From assembly GCA_016715075.1 (NCBI GenBank), contig JADKBK010000001.1, positions 310,001 to 374,000 on the forward strand: a DNA stretch of 64,000 nucleotides, in the 5' to 3' direction. Below are positions 28,542 to 37,899 of the stretch, piece after piece. Positions within the stretch are counted from its first letter, which is position 1; each line of letters opens with the position of its first letter. The translations under genes were made by a program, and so were the position numbers. The DNA is from Bacteroidales bacterium. Lineage in GTDB: Bacteria; Bacteroidota; Bacteroidia; Bacteroidales; VadinHA17. The notes under the pieces were generated by a model. That model was not told the origin of the DNA and made no database searches. It saw only the letters and a list, made by a program, of their open reading frames with translations.

Positions 28542-29780
28542 ATGACCTCACGAGAACGAATTTTATCCGCCATCAACCACAGGCAACCCGACAGGGTCCC
28601 GGTAGATATCGGCGCAACCCCAAGCTCAGGTGTTTCGGCAGTCGCATATCAGAACCTTATCAATCACATAGGGATGAGCCATCTTAACAACCAGGTCTAT
28701 GATGTGATCCAGCAGGTTACTCAGCCTGAGATGGAATTTCTCGACAAATTTGGGGTTGATGTTATTGACGTCGGACGGTTCTTTAATACCGCTGATGATT
28801 ACTGGCAGAAGCTTGAACTAATAAAAGGATACCCTGCTCTCTATCCCAAATGGTTTAATCCGGTAAAACAGCCCGATAACAGCTGGCTGGCTCCGGGCAA
28901 AACAGGTGAATTCATCGGAAAGATGCCGGTCGGCGCCACGTTTTTCGATCAGCTGATCTTTCCATACCTGGATGGCTATCCTGCAGAATTTAAGGATTTC
29001 AGCAGAGAGCAGTCAAGGGTGATCTGGGGTGGTTTCGGGTTCACACCTTTTGACTGGCTTGAGGAGAAGAATTTCTGGACCATGCTCAGGGAAACAATAA
29101 AACGCGAGAGAGAGAAATCGGATAAGGCTTTTCTAATCGGCATTGGCTGTAATCTTTTTGAATGGGGCACCTTCCTCAGAAGGATAGATAATTTTCTGAC
29201 GGATCTATATCTTGAACCTGAGAATGTACACAGGGTTCTTGATAAACTGATGAGCGGCCATATGGACTTTCTTGCGAAAATCTGTGAAAATGTCGGAGAC
29301 ATTGTGGACATAATCAAATTCGGTGATGATCTTGGAACCAATACCGGCCCATTCATGCCGAGGGATACGTACGAAGAATTCTTTGGTCCGAGGCATAAAA
29401 TGCTTTGCGATTATGTAAAGGCAAATTCATCGGCACATACGATGCTTCACTGCTGCGGTGGAATATATGAACTAATGCCAGGACTTATTGATGCCGGATT
29501 TGAGATCATCAACCCGGTGCAGATAAATGCTGTTAACATGGAGCCGGAAAAGCTGAAGAAGGAATTCGGGAATGACGTTACATTCTGGGGCGGAGGCTGC
29601 AATACACAGAGCATCCTTAACCAGGCTTCACCTCAGAAAGTAAAGGATCATGTGAGGCGGAATATCGAGGTTTTTCATAAAGACGGGGGATTCGTTTTTG
29701 CAACCGTACATAATATTCTGCCGGACGTTCCTCCGGAAAATATCATGGCAATGTTCGAGGCGGTTGATGAATTCCGGTAA
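28542..29780 (+). CDS. URO-D-fold protein (uroporphyrinogen decarboxylase / MtaA-like family), paralogue 1
   Basis: A 412-residue TIM-barrel of the URO-D superfamily, which holds both HemE and zinc methyltransferases such as MtaA/MtbA. The N-terminus MTSRERILSAINHRQPDRVPVDIG is diagnostic. The possible zinc motif is H-C-C in TMLHCCGGIYELM, with another cysteine in FWGGGCNTQS, compatible with the His-x-Cys...Cys zinc set of methyltransferases. HemE itself is shorter (about 340-360), so haem synthesis is unlikely. The C-terminal PPENIMAMFEAVDEF is typical of the group in Bacteroidota. A role in methyl transfer or in sugar catabolism is open. Two more paralogues follow within 4 kb. Confidence 0.8.
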   Translation: MTSRERILSAINHRQPDRVPVDIGATPSSGVSAVAYQNLINHIGMSHLNNQVYDVIQQVTQPEMEFLDKFGVDVIDVGRFFNTADDYWQKLELIKGYPALYPKWFNPVKQPDNSWLAPGKTGEFIGKMPVGATFFDQLIFPYLDGYPAEFKDFSREQSRVIWGGFGFTPFDWLEEKNFWTMLRETIKREREKSDKAFLIGIGCNLFEWGTFLRRIDNFLTDLYLEPENVHRVLDKLMSGHMDFLAKICENVGDIVDIIKFGDDLGTNTGPFMPRDTYEEFFGPRHKMLCDYVKANSSAHTMLHCCGGIYELMPGLIDAGFEIINPVQINAVNMEPEKLKKEFGNDVTFWGGGCNTQSILNQASPQKVKDHVRRNIEVFHKDGGFVFATVHNILPDVPPENIMAMFEAVDEFR

Positions 29781-29844
29781 CCCTTCGTGTCCTTTGTGCC
29801 TTCGTGTTTAAGTTTTTTTAACACGGGACAAACTAAGGACACAA

Positions 29845-29992
29845 AGCCTGCTGGCGCGGATTTGCAATCCGTGCCACCTCTGATCATATTAAAAATCTAT
29901 TACTGAAGATATTACTTATGTTGTATGAATTTTAATTTTCAAGATGTTATGATTTTATTTTGGCACGGATTGCAAATCCGCGCCAGCGGAAC
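29845..29992. repeat. Inverted pair of REP-like units (gcgcggatttgcaatccg)
   Basis: Unit one at about 29849-29877 (ctggcgcggatttgcaatccgtgcc) and unit two at about 29961-29990 (ggcacggattgcaaatccgcgccag) are inverted copies 85 bases apart, so they could form a large stem-loop. Each unit is itself partly palindromic around tttgcaa. Such paired units are typical of REP elements mobilised by RAYT transposases; none is in the window. Confidence 0.75.
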
Positions 29993-30002
29993 TTTTTGAA
30001 CT

Positions 30003-30058
30003 TTGAACCTTGAACCTTGAACCTTGAACCCAGAACCCAGAACCCAGAACCTTTCAAA
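30003..30058. repeat. Heptamer array (gaacctt / gaaccca) abutting a start codon
   Basis: Seven to eight units of gaacctt and gaaccca end six bases before the ATG at 30059. The open frame continues upstream through the array only because 7-bp units leave it open; those residues (NLEPRTQNPEPF) are not part of the protein. Confidence 0.85.
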
Positions 30059-31120
30059 ATGAAACACGATCACTTCACTCCCGACTACACAAACCTTCTG
30101 CAGGTCCTAAATAACGAGCGGCCCGATCGTCTTCCCCTTTATGAACATCATATTGATCCACCGTTTATATCCAAAGCGCTTGGTGAAGAGATAGATCCGT
30201 CGGGTTTGAACGCAGGTGAACTGACAGACTATTACAGGAAGGTGATCGGTTTCTGGAAAGAGAGTACCTATGACGGCTTTGATTTTGAAGCAGCAATATG
30301 TGATATTTTCCCGGGTCATGGCGCCATAATGGGAGGGATGGCCGGACCTATCCAGACCAGGGAGGATTTTGAGAAGTATCCGTGGAAGGATATTCCAGTG
30401 ATCTTCAGGGAAAAATATACCCCTCATTTTGAAGCCATACGGAGGACTCTTCCGGAAGGCATGAAAGCCTACGGTGGGTGCGGTTATGGCATCTTCGAAG
30501 CCAGCCAGGATCTTGTCGGCTTTGAGCCATTATGTGTTATGCAATGCCTTGATCCTGATCTGTTCCGGGATCTGTTCATCAGAATAGGGGACCTTTGGGT
30601 GGAACTCTGGAGCTGGGTAATAAAAAACTATCATGACCTGTTCGTTTTTTACAGGATGGGAGACGATCTGGGCCATAAAACCTCTACAATGCTGGATCCG
30701 GATATTGTAAGAAAGCACATATTCCCTCAGTATAAAAGAATAATTGACCTGATACACTCATCAGGCAAGAAGTTCCTTCTTCATAGCTGCGGATGCATTT
30801 TCCCTCTGATGGATGAAATAATCGATCTTGGGATTGATGCCAAACATTCAAATGAAGACCAGATAGCTCCGTTTATCGAGTGGGTTGAAAAATACTCTTC
30901 AAGGATAGGCCTTTTCGGAGGGTTCGATCTGAATCTTCTGATACTTAGTTCTCCGGATGTTGTTTACAGGTCTGTTCTGGAAAAAGGAACCATTTACCGT
31001 AATAAGGCAAATGGATACGGGCTGGGGTCAGGTAACTCCATCCCGGGGTATATTCCAGTGGATGGTTTTAATGCCATGATTGAAGCAACTAAGGAGATCA
31101 GAAGGCGTGAGGGATTCTGA
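30059..31120 (+). CDS. URO-D-fold protein, paralogue 2
   Basis: A 353-residue URO-D superfamily member. The ATG at 30059 is chosen because upstream codons are repeat-derived and MKHDHFTPDYTNLLQVLNNERPDRLPLYEHHID matches the family start. The metal-type motif is H-S-C in FLLHSCGCIFPLMDE; the expected third cysteine position (GLFGGFDLN) has none. Length is close to HemE, but the active-site architecture follows the MtaA-like branch. It lies in the same direction as paralogue 1, 278 bases downstream, separated by repeats. Function is not known. Confidence 0.78.
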   Translation: MKHDHFTPDYTNLLQVLNNERPDRLPLYEHHIDPPFISKALGEEIDPSGLNAGELTDYYRKVIGFWKESTYDGFDFEAAICDIFPGHGAIMGGMAGPIQTREDFEKYPWKDIPVIFREKYTPHFEAIRRTLPEGMKAYGGCGYGIFEASQDLVGFEPLCVMQCLDPDLFRDLFIRIGDLWVELWSWVIKNYHDLFVFYRMGDDLGHKTSTMLDPDIVRKHIFPQYKRIIDLIHSSGKKFLLHSCGCIFPLMDEIIDLGIDAKHSNEDQIAPFIEWVEKYSSRIGLFGGFDLNLLILSSPDVVYRSVLEKGTIYRNKANGYGLGSGNSIPGYIPVDGFNAMIEATKEIRRREGF

Positions 31121-31134
31121 AAATAGGAAAAACT

Positions 31135-31270
31135 AACACAGAGGACACAGAGGAGGCACAGAGAATCACAGAGAATCACAGAGAAAAATCTGGAGAATAC
31201 CTCTGTGTTTCTCTGTGTAATCCTGAAGAGCTTGCGATGAAGGACTCTGTGTACTCTGTGTCAGTTCTTA
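31135..31270. repeat. Palindromic element, cacagag core
   Basis: Left half aacacagaggacacagaggaggcacagagaatcacagag, right half ctctgtgtttctctgtgtaa...ctctgtgtactctgtgtcagttctta. It separates the convergent ends of URO-D paralogues 2 and 3. Confidence 0.8.
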
Positions 31271-31297
31271 ATTTACTATTTCTAAACCGAATACAGA

Positions 31298-32468
31298 TCA
31301 CTTATAATCGTTAAACTCATTAACCGCGTTATACACAGCCATTACATTCTCCGGTGGTACATCTGAAAGAATATTATGAATGGGAGCGAAAACAAACCCT
31401 CCATCCCTGGAAAGGATCTCACATCTTATCAGGACATCCCTTCGTACATCTTTTGGAGTACCGGTACTGATTATGGAAGATGTATCCACACCGCCGCCCC
31501 AGAAAGTTATATCTTTTCCGAATTCATTCTTAAGAGTTACAAGATCCATCTGGAAGCAGTTTGTCTGTACCGGATTCAGGATATCAATTCCTAAATCAAT
31601 AAGATCAGGTATGAACTGCTTTATGCTACCGCAGGAATGCATGAAGATCTTCATGTTGCTGTGTTTCTTAACATAGTCACAGAGTATCCTGTATCTTGGC
31701 TTAAAGAATTTCCTGAAAGTATCCAGGTCCATTATCGGGCCTGAGGTCATCCCCAGGTCGTCTCCGAATCTTATGATATCAACAATATCCCCGACGCTTC
31801 TGCATTTTTTCTCCAGACCTGCCAGATGCATCTCAACAAGTGCGTCGAGAAGCACAGTAAGCTTTTTCTCATCCATCATAAGATCCATAAGGAAATTATC
31901 CATTCTCCTGATGAAGAATCCAAGCTCGAGGAGCTTTACTCCTCCTGAAATTACGAGGGCTTTATTAGTTGTTTCTTTAAGGTTGATAAGTTTTTCCCTG
32001 AGTTCTGCCTCATTCAGGTTTGAAGCATGAGAATGGACCACCCAGCTGATCTTTTTCATAGCATCACTGAGGCTGCTGAGGCTTTCGGGATATCCCTCCT
32101 CCCATGGAAAATGCATCTGATCGAAGAATGTTGCCCCTGCAGCCTTTTTTGAGAGGATTGTTCCATCCTTATCTGTAGTATACCAGGAGCCGTCATCTGA
32201 CTTTATGGGTCTGAACCAGGCCTTCAGCGGAAACCCTGTTAATATCAAGGGCGTCAACTCCCAGCATATCAATAATCTCCATATCCACATTCGCCAGCTG
32301 TTGCACTACATCAAACACCCTTGTTTTGCTTTTGACTTTCAAAAAGTCCTTAAGATTATTGTATGCAATGGCTGATATCCCGGTAACGGTTGAGCTGCCA
32401 AGATCAATTGGCACCTTGTCGGGCTGCTTATGATTGATTGATGATAAGATTCTTTCTCTTGAGTTCAT
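31298..32468 (-). pseudogene. URO-D-fold protein, paralogue 3, frame-disrupted by an apparent internal deletion
   Basis: The gene starts at 32468 (MNSRERILSSINHKQPDKVPIDLG) and is collinear with paralogue 1 up to GVDALDINR. At about 32234-32236 the frame changes and homology resumes as FPLKAWFRPIKSDDGSW in the next frame. Compared with paralogue 1, about 17 residues between these points are absent, so roughly 50 bases appear to be lost rather than a single base. The rest is well preserved: IFMHSCGSIKQFIPDLIDLG, TFWGGGVDTSSII, PPENVMAVYNAVNEF. Translation as written would stop after 91 residues. A real deletion is likelier here than in the single-base cases. It is on the opposite strand to the other two paralogues. 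Confidence 0.8.
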
Positions 32469-32621
32469 GATAAATGTACCTCGTTATTAATTTTTTTGGT
32501 AGTTTTAAAGATATTAACGATTTGGTAATATCTGATATTTATTTCAGAAGTCCTTTGTGCAACCTTTGTGCAAACCTTAGTACCCTTCGTGTTTAACTGT
32601 TATAATATTAAACGTAAATAT

Positions 32622-34988
32622 ATGACTATCCGTATTTTATTGAAGTTATTTATACTGTGTGCGGTAGCCTTCTCATGTGCAGGGAATAATGAAGTCTTGC
32701 TGATTTCAGGAGAAGGGAATTTCAATTATGACTGGGAATTTATCAAAGAACCTGCCAGACCGGTTTCACAGGAATTTTTTATAAAGGAAGGTTTGAAGGA
32801 TTCTCTCTGGCAAAAGATCAGCCTGCCTCATACTGCCAATATTGAGCCTGTTGATTCATCAGGTATTCACTGGCAGGGGATCTCGTGGTACAGAAAATTC
32901 TTCATTGTTCCCGAAGAATATAGCGATAAATCTGTTTCCCTTCAGTTCGATGCAGCAATGCAGGTTGCCAAAATCTATCTGAATGGGGAGCTGATACAAA
33001 TTCATAACGGAGGATATCTCCCTTTTCAGGTAAAGCTTGATGGAAAAATCAGGTTTGGAGAGCAATGCTGTATTCTAATAGAACTTGACAATGGTGACAA
33101 TCCCCTTGTACCTCCGGGGAAGCCGCTTGCCGGGTTGGATTTTAACTATTATAGCGGGATTTATCGAAATGTGACCCTGCTGATAAAAGATAAACTTCAT
33201 ATTTCTGATCCGGTGGAAGCGAACCGGGTTGCAGGTGGCGGGATTATGATCAATTACTCTGAGGTAACCCGGGAGTCGGCAGAAATTAATATTCAGGCTG
33301 ATATTGTTAATGAGGATTCTGCTTCGCGAAAGGCTTTCCTTGAGTTTTCTCTGCTCTCTTCTGATGGCATTTCAGTCATGTCCGGTAAATCTGACATCAG
33401 CGAAGTTCCCGGTTCAGGTTATTCCCGATTCAGCCACAGGTTAATAGTTAAAAGCCCAAGGCTGTGGTCTGCAGAAGAGCCTGAGCTGTATCTTCTGAAA
33501 GTAAGGGTTCTGTCTGATGGTCAGCCTGTCGATTCCATTTCGGAGGAGATAGGTATAAGAACTATTTCAGTTACCCCGAAGGATGGTTTGGTACTGAATG
33601 GACAGAAGATCATGCTTTACGGTACAAACCGTCACCAGGCCTACCCCTATATCGGAAATGCACTGTCAGATAATGCCCAGTACCGGGATGCCGTTAAGAT
33701 CAAACAGGCCGGATTTAATTTTGTAAGGTGTTCCCATTACCCTCAGTCACCCGCTTTTCTTAAGGCTTGCGACAGGCTTGGAATTTTTGTGCTCGACCCA
33801 ATGCCGGGCTGGCAATTTATTGGTAATGATGAGTTTCAGAACAATTCCATCAATGATGTACACCAGATGGTGCGACGCGATCGTAATCACCCCTCGGTTA
33901 TCATGTGGGAACCCTCCCTGAATGAAACAGATATGCCACGGCAGTTCATGGAGAGGGCACATCAGGCAGTACATGAAGAATTACCTTTTAAGGATGTCTA
34001 TACCTGCGGCTGGGTGGATGATGTTTATGATATCTACATTCCTGCCAGGCAGCATGCCAATCCGCCATATTACTGGAACAGGTATTCAACAACAAGGCCT
34101 ATACTGACAGCAGAATATGGCGACTGGGAATATTACGCAATGAATGCAGGATTTAACCAGACCGCTTTCTCCGGGCTGAAATCTGAAGAACGCTCTTCGA
34201 GGCAACTCAGAGGATTCGGTCAGAGACGTCTCCTCCAGCAGGCCATCAACTATCAGGAATCTCACAATGATAATCTTAACGGAAATTCCATTGGGGATGC
34301 CAACTGGCTTATGTTTGATTACAAGCGTGGTTATGCGCCGGATATAGAGTCCTCCGGGATAATGGATATATTCAGGATCCCTAAGTTTGCTTTCTATTTT
34401 TATAAAAGCCAGGCCTTAAACGCCGAACCGATGATATTCATTGCTAATTACTGGAACGATTCCCTGTTTAAGGATGTTAAGGTTTACAGCAATTGTGACG
34501 AAGTGGAACTCTCGCTTAACGGTAAAGTTATTGCACGTCAGAAGCCGGACAGGGATAAACTGTCTGCCAATCTTGAACATCCCCCGTTTACATTTTCAGT
34601 TCCTGTATTTTCACCTGGAATACTGGAGGCTAAAGGGTTTACTGGTGGAAAAGAAGTTGTAAAAGCTGAAAGGAGAACTCCGGGTAAACCAGCGAAGATT
34701 GAATTGTCATCTGACCTGAGTGGTGTGGATCTTGTATCGGGTAAAAATGATATTGTTTTCATATATGCTTCAGTTAAGGATGCTGACGGAACTGTTATTC
34801 CGGATGCTGTTTTACCGGTAAGCTTTTCTGTTGAGGGCGATGCATCCCTGATAGGTGATAATCCACGAAAGGCAGAGGCAGGTATCTCATCTATATTGCT
34901 TAAAGCCGGTAATAAGCCAGGTGATATTAAATTAACTGCAAGATCTGAAGGTCTGATGCCAGAGGAACTGATAATCAGAGTCAAGTGA
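32622..34988 (+). CDS. GH2 beta-galactosidase-like lipoprotein
   Basis: A 788-residue enzyme from the ATG at 32622 (the frame opens 54 bases earlier). The lipoprotein signal is MTIRILLKLFILCAVAFSCAG with lipobox FSC. Order of domains: sugar-binding jelly roll (about 40-190, WQKISLPHTANIEPV, ISWYRKFFIV), immunoglobulin-like domain (about 200-310), TIM barrel (about 310-590; GTNRHQAYPYIG, FNFVRCSHYPQSPAFL), C-terminal beta domains (about 620-788). The acid/base glutamate is in EPSLNETD and the nucleophile glutamate is likely in TAEYGDWEYY. The exact specificity (beta-galactosidase, mannosidase or glucuronidase) cannot be read off. It starts divergently from URO-D paralogue 3. Confidence 0.88.
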   Translation: MTIRILLKLFILCAVAFSCAGNNEVLLISGEGNFNYDWEFIKEPARPVSQEFFIKEGLKDSLWQKISLPHTANIEPVDSSGIHWQGISWYRKFFIVPEEYSDKSVSLQFDAAMQVAKIYLNGELIQIHNGGYLPFQVKLDGKIRFGEQCCILIELDNGDNPLVPPGKPLAGLDFNYYSGIYRNVTLLIKDKLHISDPVEANRVAGGGIMINYSEVTRESAEINIQADIVNEDSASRKAFLEFSLLSSDGISVMSGKSDISEVPGSGYSRFSHRLIVKSPRLWSAEEPELYLLKVRVLSDGQPVDSISEEIGIRTISVTPKDGLVLNGQKIMLYGTNRHQAYPYIGNALSDNAQYRDAVKIKQAGFNFVRCSHYPQSPAFLKACDRLGIFVLDPMPGWQFIGNDEFQNNSINDVHQMVRRDRNHPSVIMWEPSLNETDMPRQFMERAHQAVHEELPFKDVYTCGWVDDVYDIYIPARQHANPPYYWNRYSTTRPILTAEYGDWEYYAMNAGFNQTAFSGLKSEERSSRQLRGFGQRRLLQQAINYQESHNDNLNGNSIGDANWLMFDYKRGYAPDIESSGIMDIFRIPKFAFYFYKSQALNAEPMIFIANYWNDSLFKDVKVYSNCDEVELSLNGKVIARQKPDRDKLSANLEHPPFTFSVPVFSPGILEAKGFTGGKEVVKAERRTPGKPAKIELSSDLSGVDLVSGKNDIVFIYASVKDADGTVIPDAVLPVSFSVEGDASLIGDNPRKAEAGISSILLKAGNKPGDIKLTARSEGLMPEELIIRVK

Positions 34989-35049
34989 GAAAAATCGAAA
35001 ATTTGGTGTAAATAATTATTAGATTCAAAAAGCGTAACGAATTTCTAAA

Positions 35050-35160
35050 CACTTCTTTCTCTGTGATCCTCAGTGAAACCTCTGTGCTCTCTGTGTAAGT
35101 TCTTAACTGTCAATTACACAGAGGTACACAGAGGAAACACAGAGGTACACAGAGAACTGA
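35050..35160. repeat. Palindromic element, cacagag core
   Basis: ctctgtgatcctcag...ctctgtgctctctgtgtaagttctta followed by ttacacagaggtacacagaggaaacacagag. It fills most of the 275-base gap after the GH2 gene; the remainder is AT-rich with no gene. Confidence 0.8.
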
Positions 35161-35263
35161 TGGGTCAGGAACATTTATAAACTCTCAGACCTGATTGTAT
35201 GGTTTCGGTTTTATGGTTTTAGGTATCTTGCTTTCGAAAAATTAGTTTAATCTTTAGGATCTT

Positions 35264-36635
35264 ATGCCAAGAATTTTTAAAAGCTTATATGCGCAGGTGA
35301 TCACTGCAATACTGATTGGTATAGCCCTTGGGTTTTTCTATCCGGCTTTTGCCGTTAAAATGAAGCCGCTTGGCGATGCATTCATCAAGCTCGTTAAGAT
35401 GATGATAGCCCCTGTGGTCTTCTGCACCATTGTGAACGGTATAGCCGGCATGCAGGATGTAAAAAGTTGGCAGGGTAGGAATAAAGGCTTTGATATATTT
35501 TGAGATCATCACTACCCTGGCCCTGATTATTGGTCTGGTTGTAATAAATCTTCTGAAGCCTGGCTCAGGTATGAACGTTGATCCTTCAACGCTCGATGCA
35601 AATAGTGTATCTTCTTATGTAACTCAAAGCAAAACTACAGGTGTTGTAGATTTTTTTCTTCACATTATACCTGATAATATTATTAATGCACTTTCAAACG
35701 GAGATCTGCTGCAGATACTGTTTTTTTCAATACTGTTCGGTATCGCTCTCTCAAAGATAGGGGATAAGGCAAGTCCGGTACTCAGAGGGATAAGGTCAGT
35801 TGAGGCAGGACTTTTTGCCGTTATCAACATCATTATGAAAGTTGCCCCGATAGGAGCTTTCGGAGCAATGGCTTTTACTATTGGAAAATATGGTGTCGGA
35901 TCACTTGCTTCACTGGGACAGCTCATGATATCCTTTTATCTCACATGTATTCTTTTTATTTTTATAGTGTTAGGGAGTGTATTGAGATATTCCGGATTCA
36001 GGCTTTTCCGTCTGCTGGGATTTATAAAGGAAGAGATCCTGATAGTATTGGGCACCTCATCATCTGAAGCAGCGCTGCCAAGTCTGATGGCAAAGCTGAA
36101 AAAGGGGGGATGCTCTGAGTCAGTAGTAGGTCTTGTAGTTCCGACAGGCTATTCCTTTAATCTTGACGGCACCTCAATCTACCTTACGATGGCGGCTGTA
36201 TTTCTTGCCCAGGCCACAAATACGGAATTGACCCTTTCCCATCAGATAACTATGCTGTTGGTATTATTGCTGGTATCCAAAGGCGCTGCAGGTGTTACAG
36301 GAAGCGGATTTATAACTCTTGCCGCCCTTCTTCCTGCGGTTGGAAATATCCCGGTTGCCTCCCTGGCCCTGATTCTTGGCATTGACCGCTTTATGAGCGA
36401 GGCAAGGGCGATTACAAACCTGATAGGCAATTCAGTGGCGACAGTGGTTATTGCCAAATGGGAAAAAGAGATCGATCTGGATGTGGCAGGAAAAGTGATT
36501 GGGGGAATGGGAGAAGGGGAGAAGGGGAGAAGGGGAGAAGGGGAGAAGGAGAAGGGGAGAAGGGGAGAAGGGGAGAAGGGGAGAGGAGAGACGAAGAGAC
36601 TGAGAGACGAAGAGACGAAGAGACGAAGAGACTAA
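35264..36635 (+). CDS. dctA: Dicarboxylate/amino acid:cation symporter (DctA/GltP family), one frame disruption, repeat-extended C-terminus
   Basis: A membrane symporter for C4-dicarboxylates or glutamate/aspartate. The first frame (35264-35465) ends its homology at GIAGMQDVK; the next frame begins VGRVGIKALIYFEIITTLALIIGL. The junction is the A5 tract at 35461-35465, where the family alignment (GMxxxKxVGR) calls for two more bases. Downstream hallmarks are intact: GAFGAMAFTIGKYG, VLGTSSSEAALPSL, VPTGYSFNLDGTSIYLTMAAVFLAQATN, ALILGIDRFMSEARAITNL. After KEIDLDVAGKVIGG the frame enters the octamer array and gives GEGEKGRRGE and ETKRRRD residues in place of a normal tail. Transport is likely retained if the A-tract shift is an error. 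Confidence 0.85.
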
Positions 36636-36770
36636 GAGACGAAGAGACGAAGAGACGAAGAGACGAAGAGACTAAGAGACTAAGAGACAGGAAGATTGAT
36701 GGATGCGGTCTGTAGCAAAAGGGTCAGGACCGAATACTGAATACTGAATACTGAATACCGAATACTAACT
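36505..36770. repeat. Octamer arrays (ggggagaa, then gagacgaa) and a heptamer array (gaatact)
   Basis: 36508-36585 is made of ggggagaa units; 36586-36690 of gagacgaa and gagactaa units; 36727-36768 of five gaatact units. The first two overlap the end of the symporter frame. The three arrays are directly adjacent, which shows that the 8-bp and 7-bp families occur together. Confidence 0.9.
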
Positions 36771-36792
36771 GATCGTGCAGACACGGATGCAT

Positions 36793-37562
36793 TTATGACA
36801 ATGCATCGTCATTATTAACCTTCCTGTCACCGGTATGATCGTAGCCCTTTTCGCGTTCAAAGCGGATCATTGCTTCAGGTCTGAAATTGGTGATAAAAGC
36901 TCGGCGCCTCATTTCCGTAGAGTTTCCCCTGCTGTAATGCAGTGTGGCTCCATGATGAAAGATGCAGCTTCCCGGTTTAATTTCAAGTGCGACAGCTTCA
37001 TCTTCACTCGCTTCACACATAAGGGCTCCTCCTCCTTTGGCAGATGGTACATGAGGTCTTATTGGCAGTAAATGAGATTTCGGGATATACCACATGCATC
37101 CGTTTTCTTTGATTGCCTCATCAAGAGCTACCCAACAGCTTACTGCCCTGGTATCAGGCATGGCTATCCAGTAAGCACAATCCTGATGCCATGGCGTCGG
37201 GGTATTCGTGAAGGGAGCCTTGTCAATAAGCATGTCAAAATCGAGTTCAAGATCATCACCAAGAAGCTGGCGGGCATAAGCATGTGATTTCAGATGTAAC
37301 GATTTGCCAAGCAGAGTAGGGGAGAGACGGCTTGGTATCATTATCTGGGTTATTCGTTCAACCACATTTCCTGTTGTTGTATCATCGCTCTGACCGGCAA
37401 GGTCTGCCCTGTAATTCCCTGTTTCGATTTTATTTGACAGGAAATCCTCATAAACATTCCTGTATTCTTCAACTTCGGTAGTTGTCAGAAGATTATCTAC
37501 AAGCAGATATCCATTTTTATTGAAAAAATCAATCTGCGATTTGTTCAGGTATTTGATTCCAT
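36793..37562 (-). CDS. Phytanoyl-CoA dioxygenase (PhyH) family protein
   Basis: A non-haem iron, 2-oxoglutarate-dependent oxygenase. The frame is open from 37610 down, and homology begins with IKYLNKSQIDFFNKNGYLLVDNLLT, so a GTG start at 37365 would remove a third of the domain. The natural start is the ATG at 37562; it joins the frame if one G (one C on the + strand, 37559-37560) is restored, giving MGIKYLN. The product is then 256 residues. Iron ligands are seen in TPWHQDCAYW (His-x-Asp) and the distal histidine in IFHHGATLHYSRGN, with the 2-oxoglutarate arginine nearby. Many bacterial members hydroxylate small molecules; substrate unknown. A solitary gene between repeats. Confidence 0.8.
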
Positions 37563-37802
37563 AGGTTTCTGGTTGATAAAAAAATACAATCTTAAAAAAT
37601 GTTGGTTAAGCTTCTTCATCACGAAATCCGATATTATAACCATGAAATTGTTTTTTTGTTTAATGCAACCCCGTAAAAACATATCCTGAAGAAATAATAA
37701 TATATCGACAAGTCAGCCCAAATGCCATATATCCGGAAATAAAGAGCTGCAAGTAAAAAGTGGCCATCTCTCCGGCTTATTGGTTACAATAAAGTCACAG
37801 CA

Positions 37803-37885
37803 GAGTTATGGTGCGACGCACCATAAAATTTACAGATTTATGATTATCTTTCGGATGAAGGTGCGGCACACCTGGATCTATCTTA
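37803..37885. repeat. REP-like pair (atggtgcgacgcaccat)
   Basis: A palindrome atggtgcgacgcaccat (37808-37824) is followed 30 bases later by aaggtgcggcacacct (37859-37874), a related unit. It sits in the 337-base gap upstream of the GH5-like gene, about 25 bases before its start. The rest of that gap (37563-37800) shows no gene. Confidence 0.55.
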
Positions 37886-37899
37886 ACAAATCAATTAAT

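Noticed and set aside
30017..30058. N-terminal extension of URO-D paralogue 2
   Set aside because: The extra codons come from the heptamer array; homology starts at the ATG at 30059.
28542..31120. HemE (haem biosynthesis) for the URO-D genes
   Set aside because: There are three divergent copies in a catabolic context with His-x-Cys motifs; the closer match is to the MtaA-like branch.
37365..37365. GTG start for the PhyH gene
   Set aside because: It would remove the N-terminal part of the domain, which is clearly encoded upstream in the same frame.
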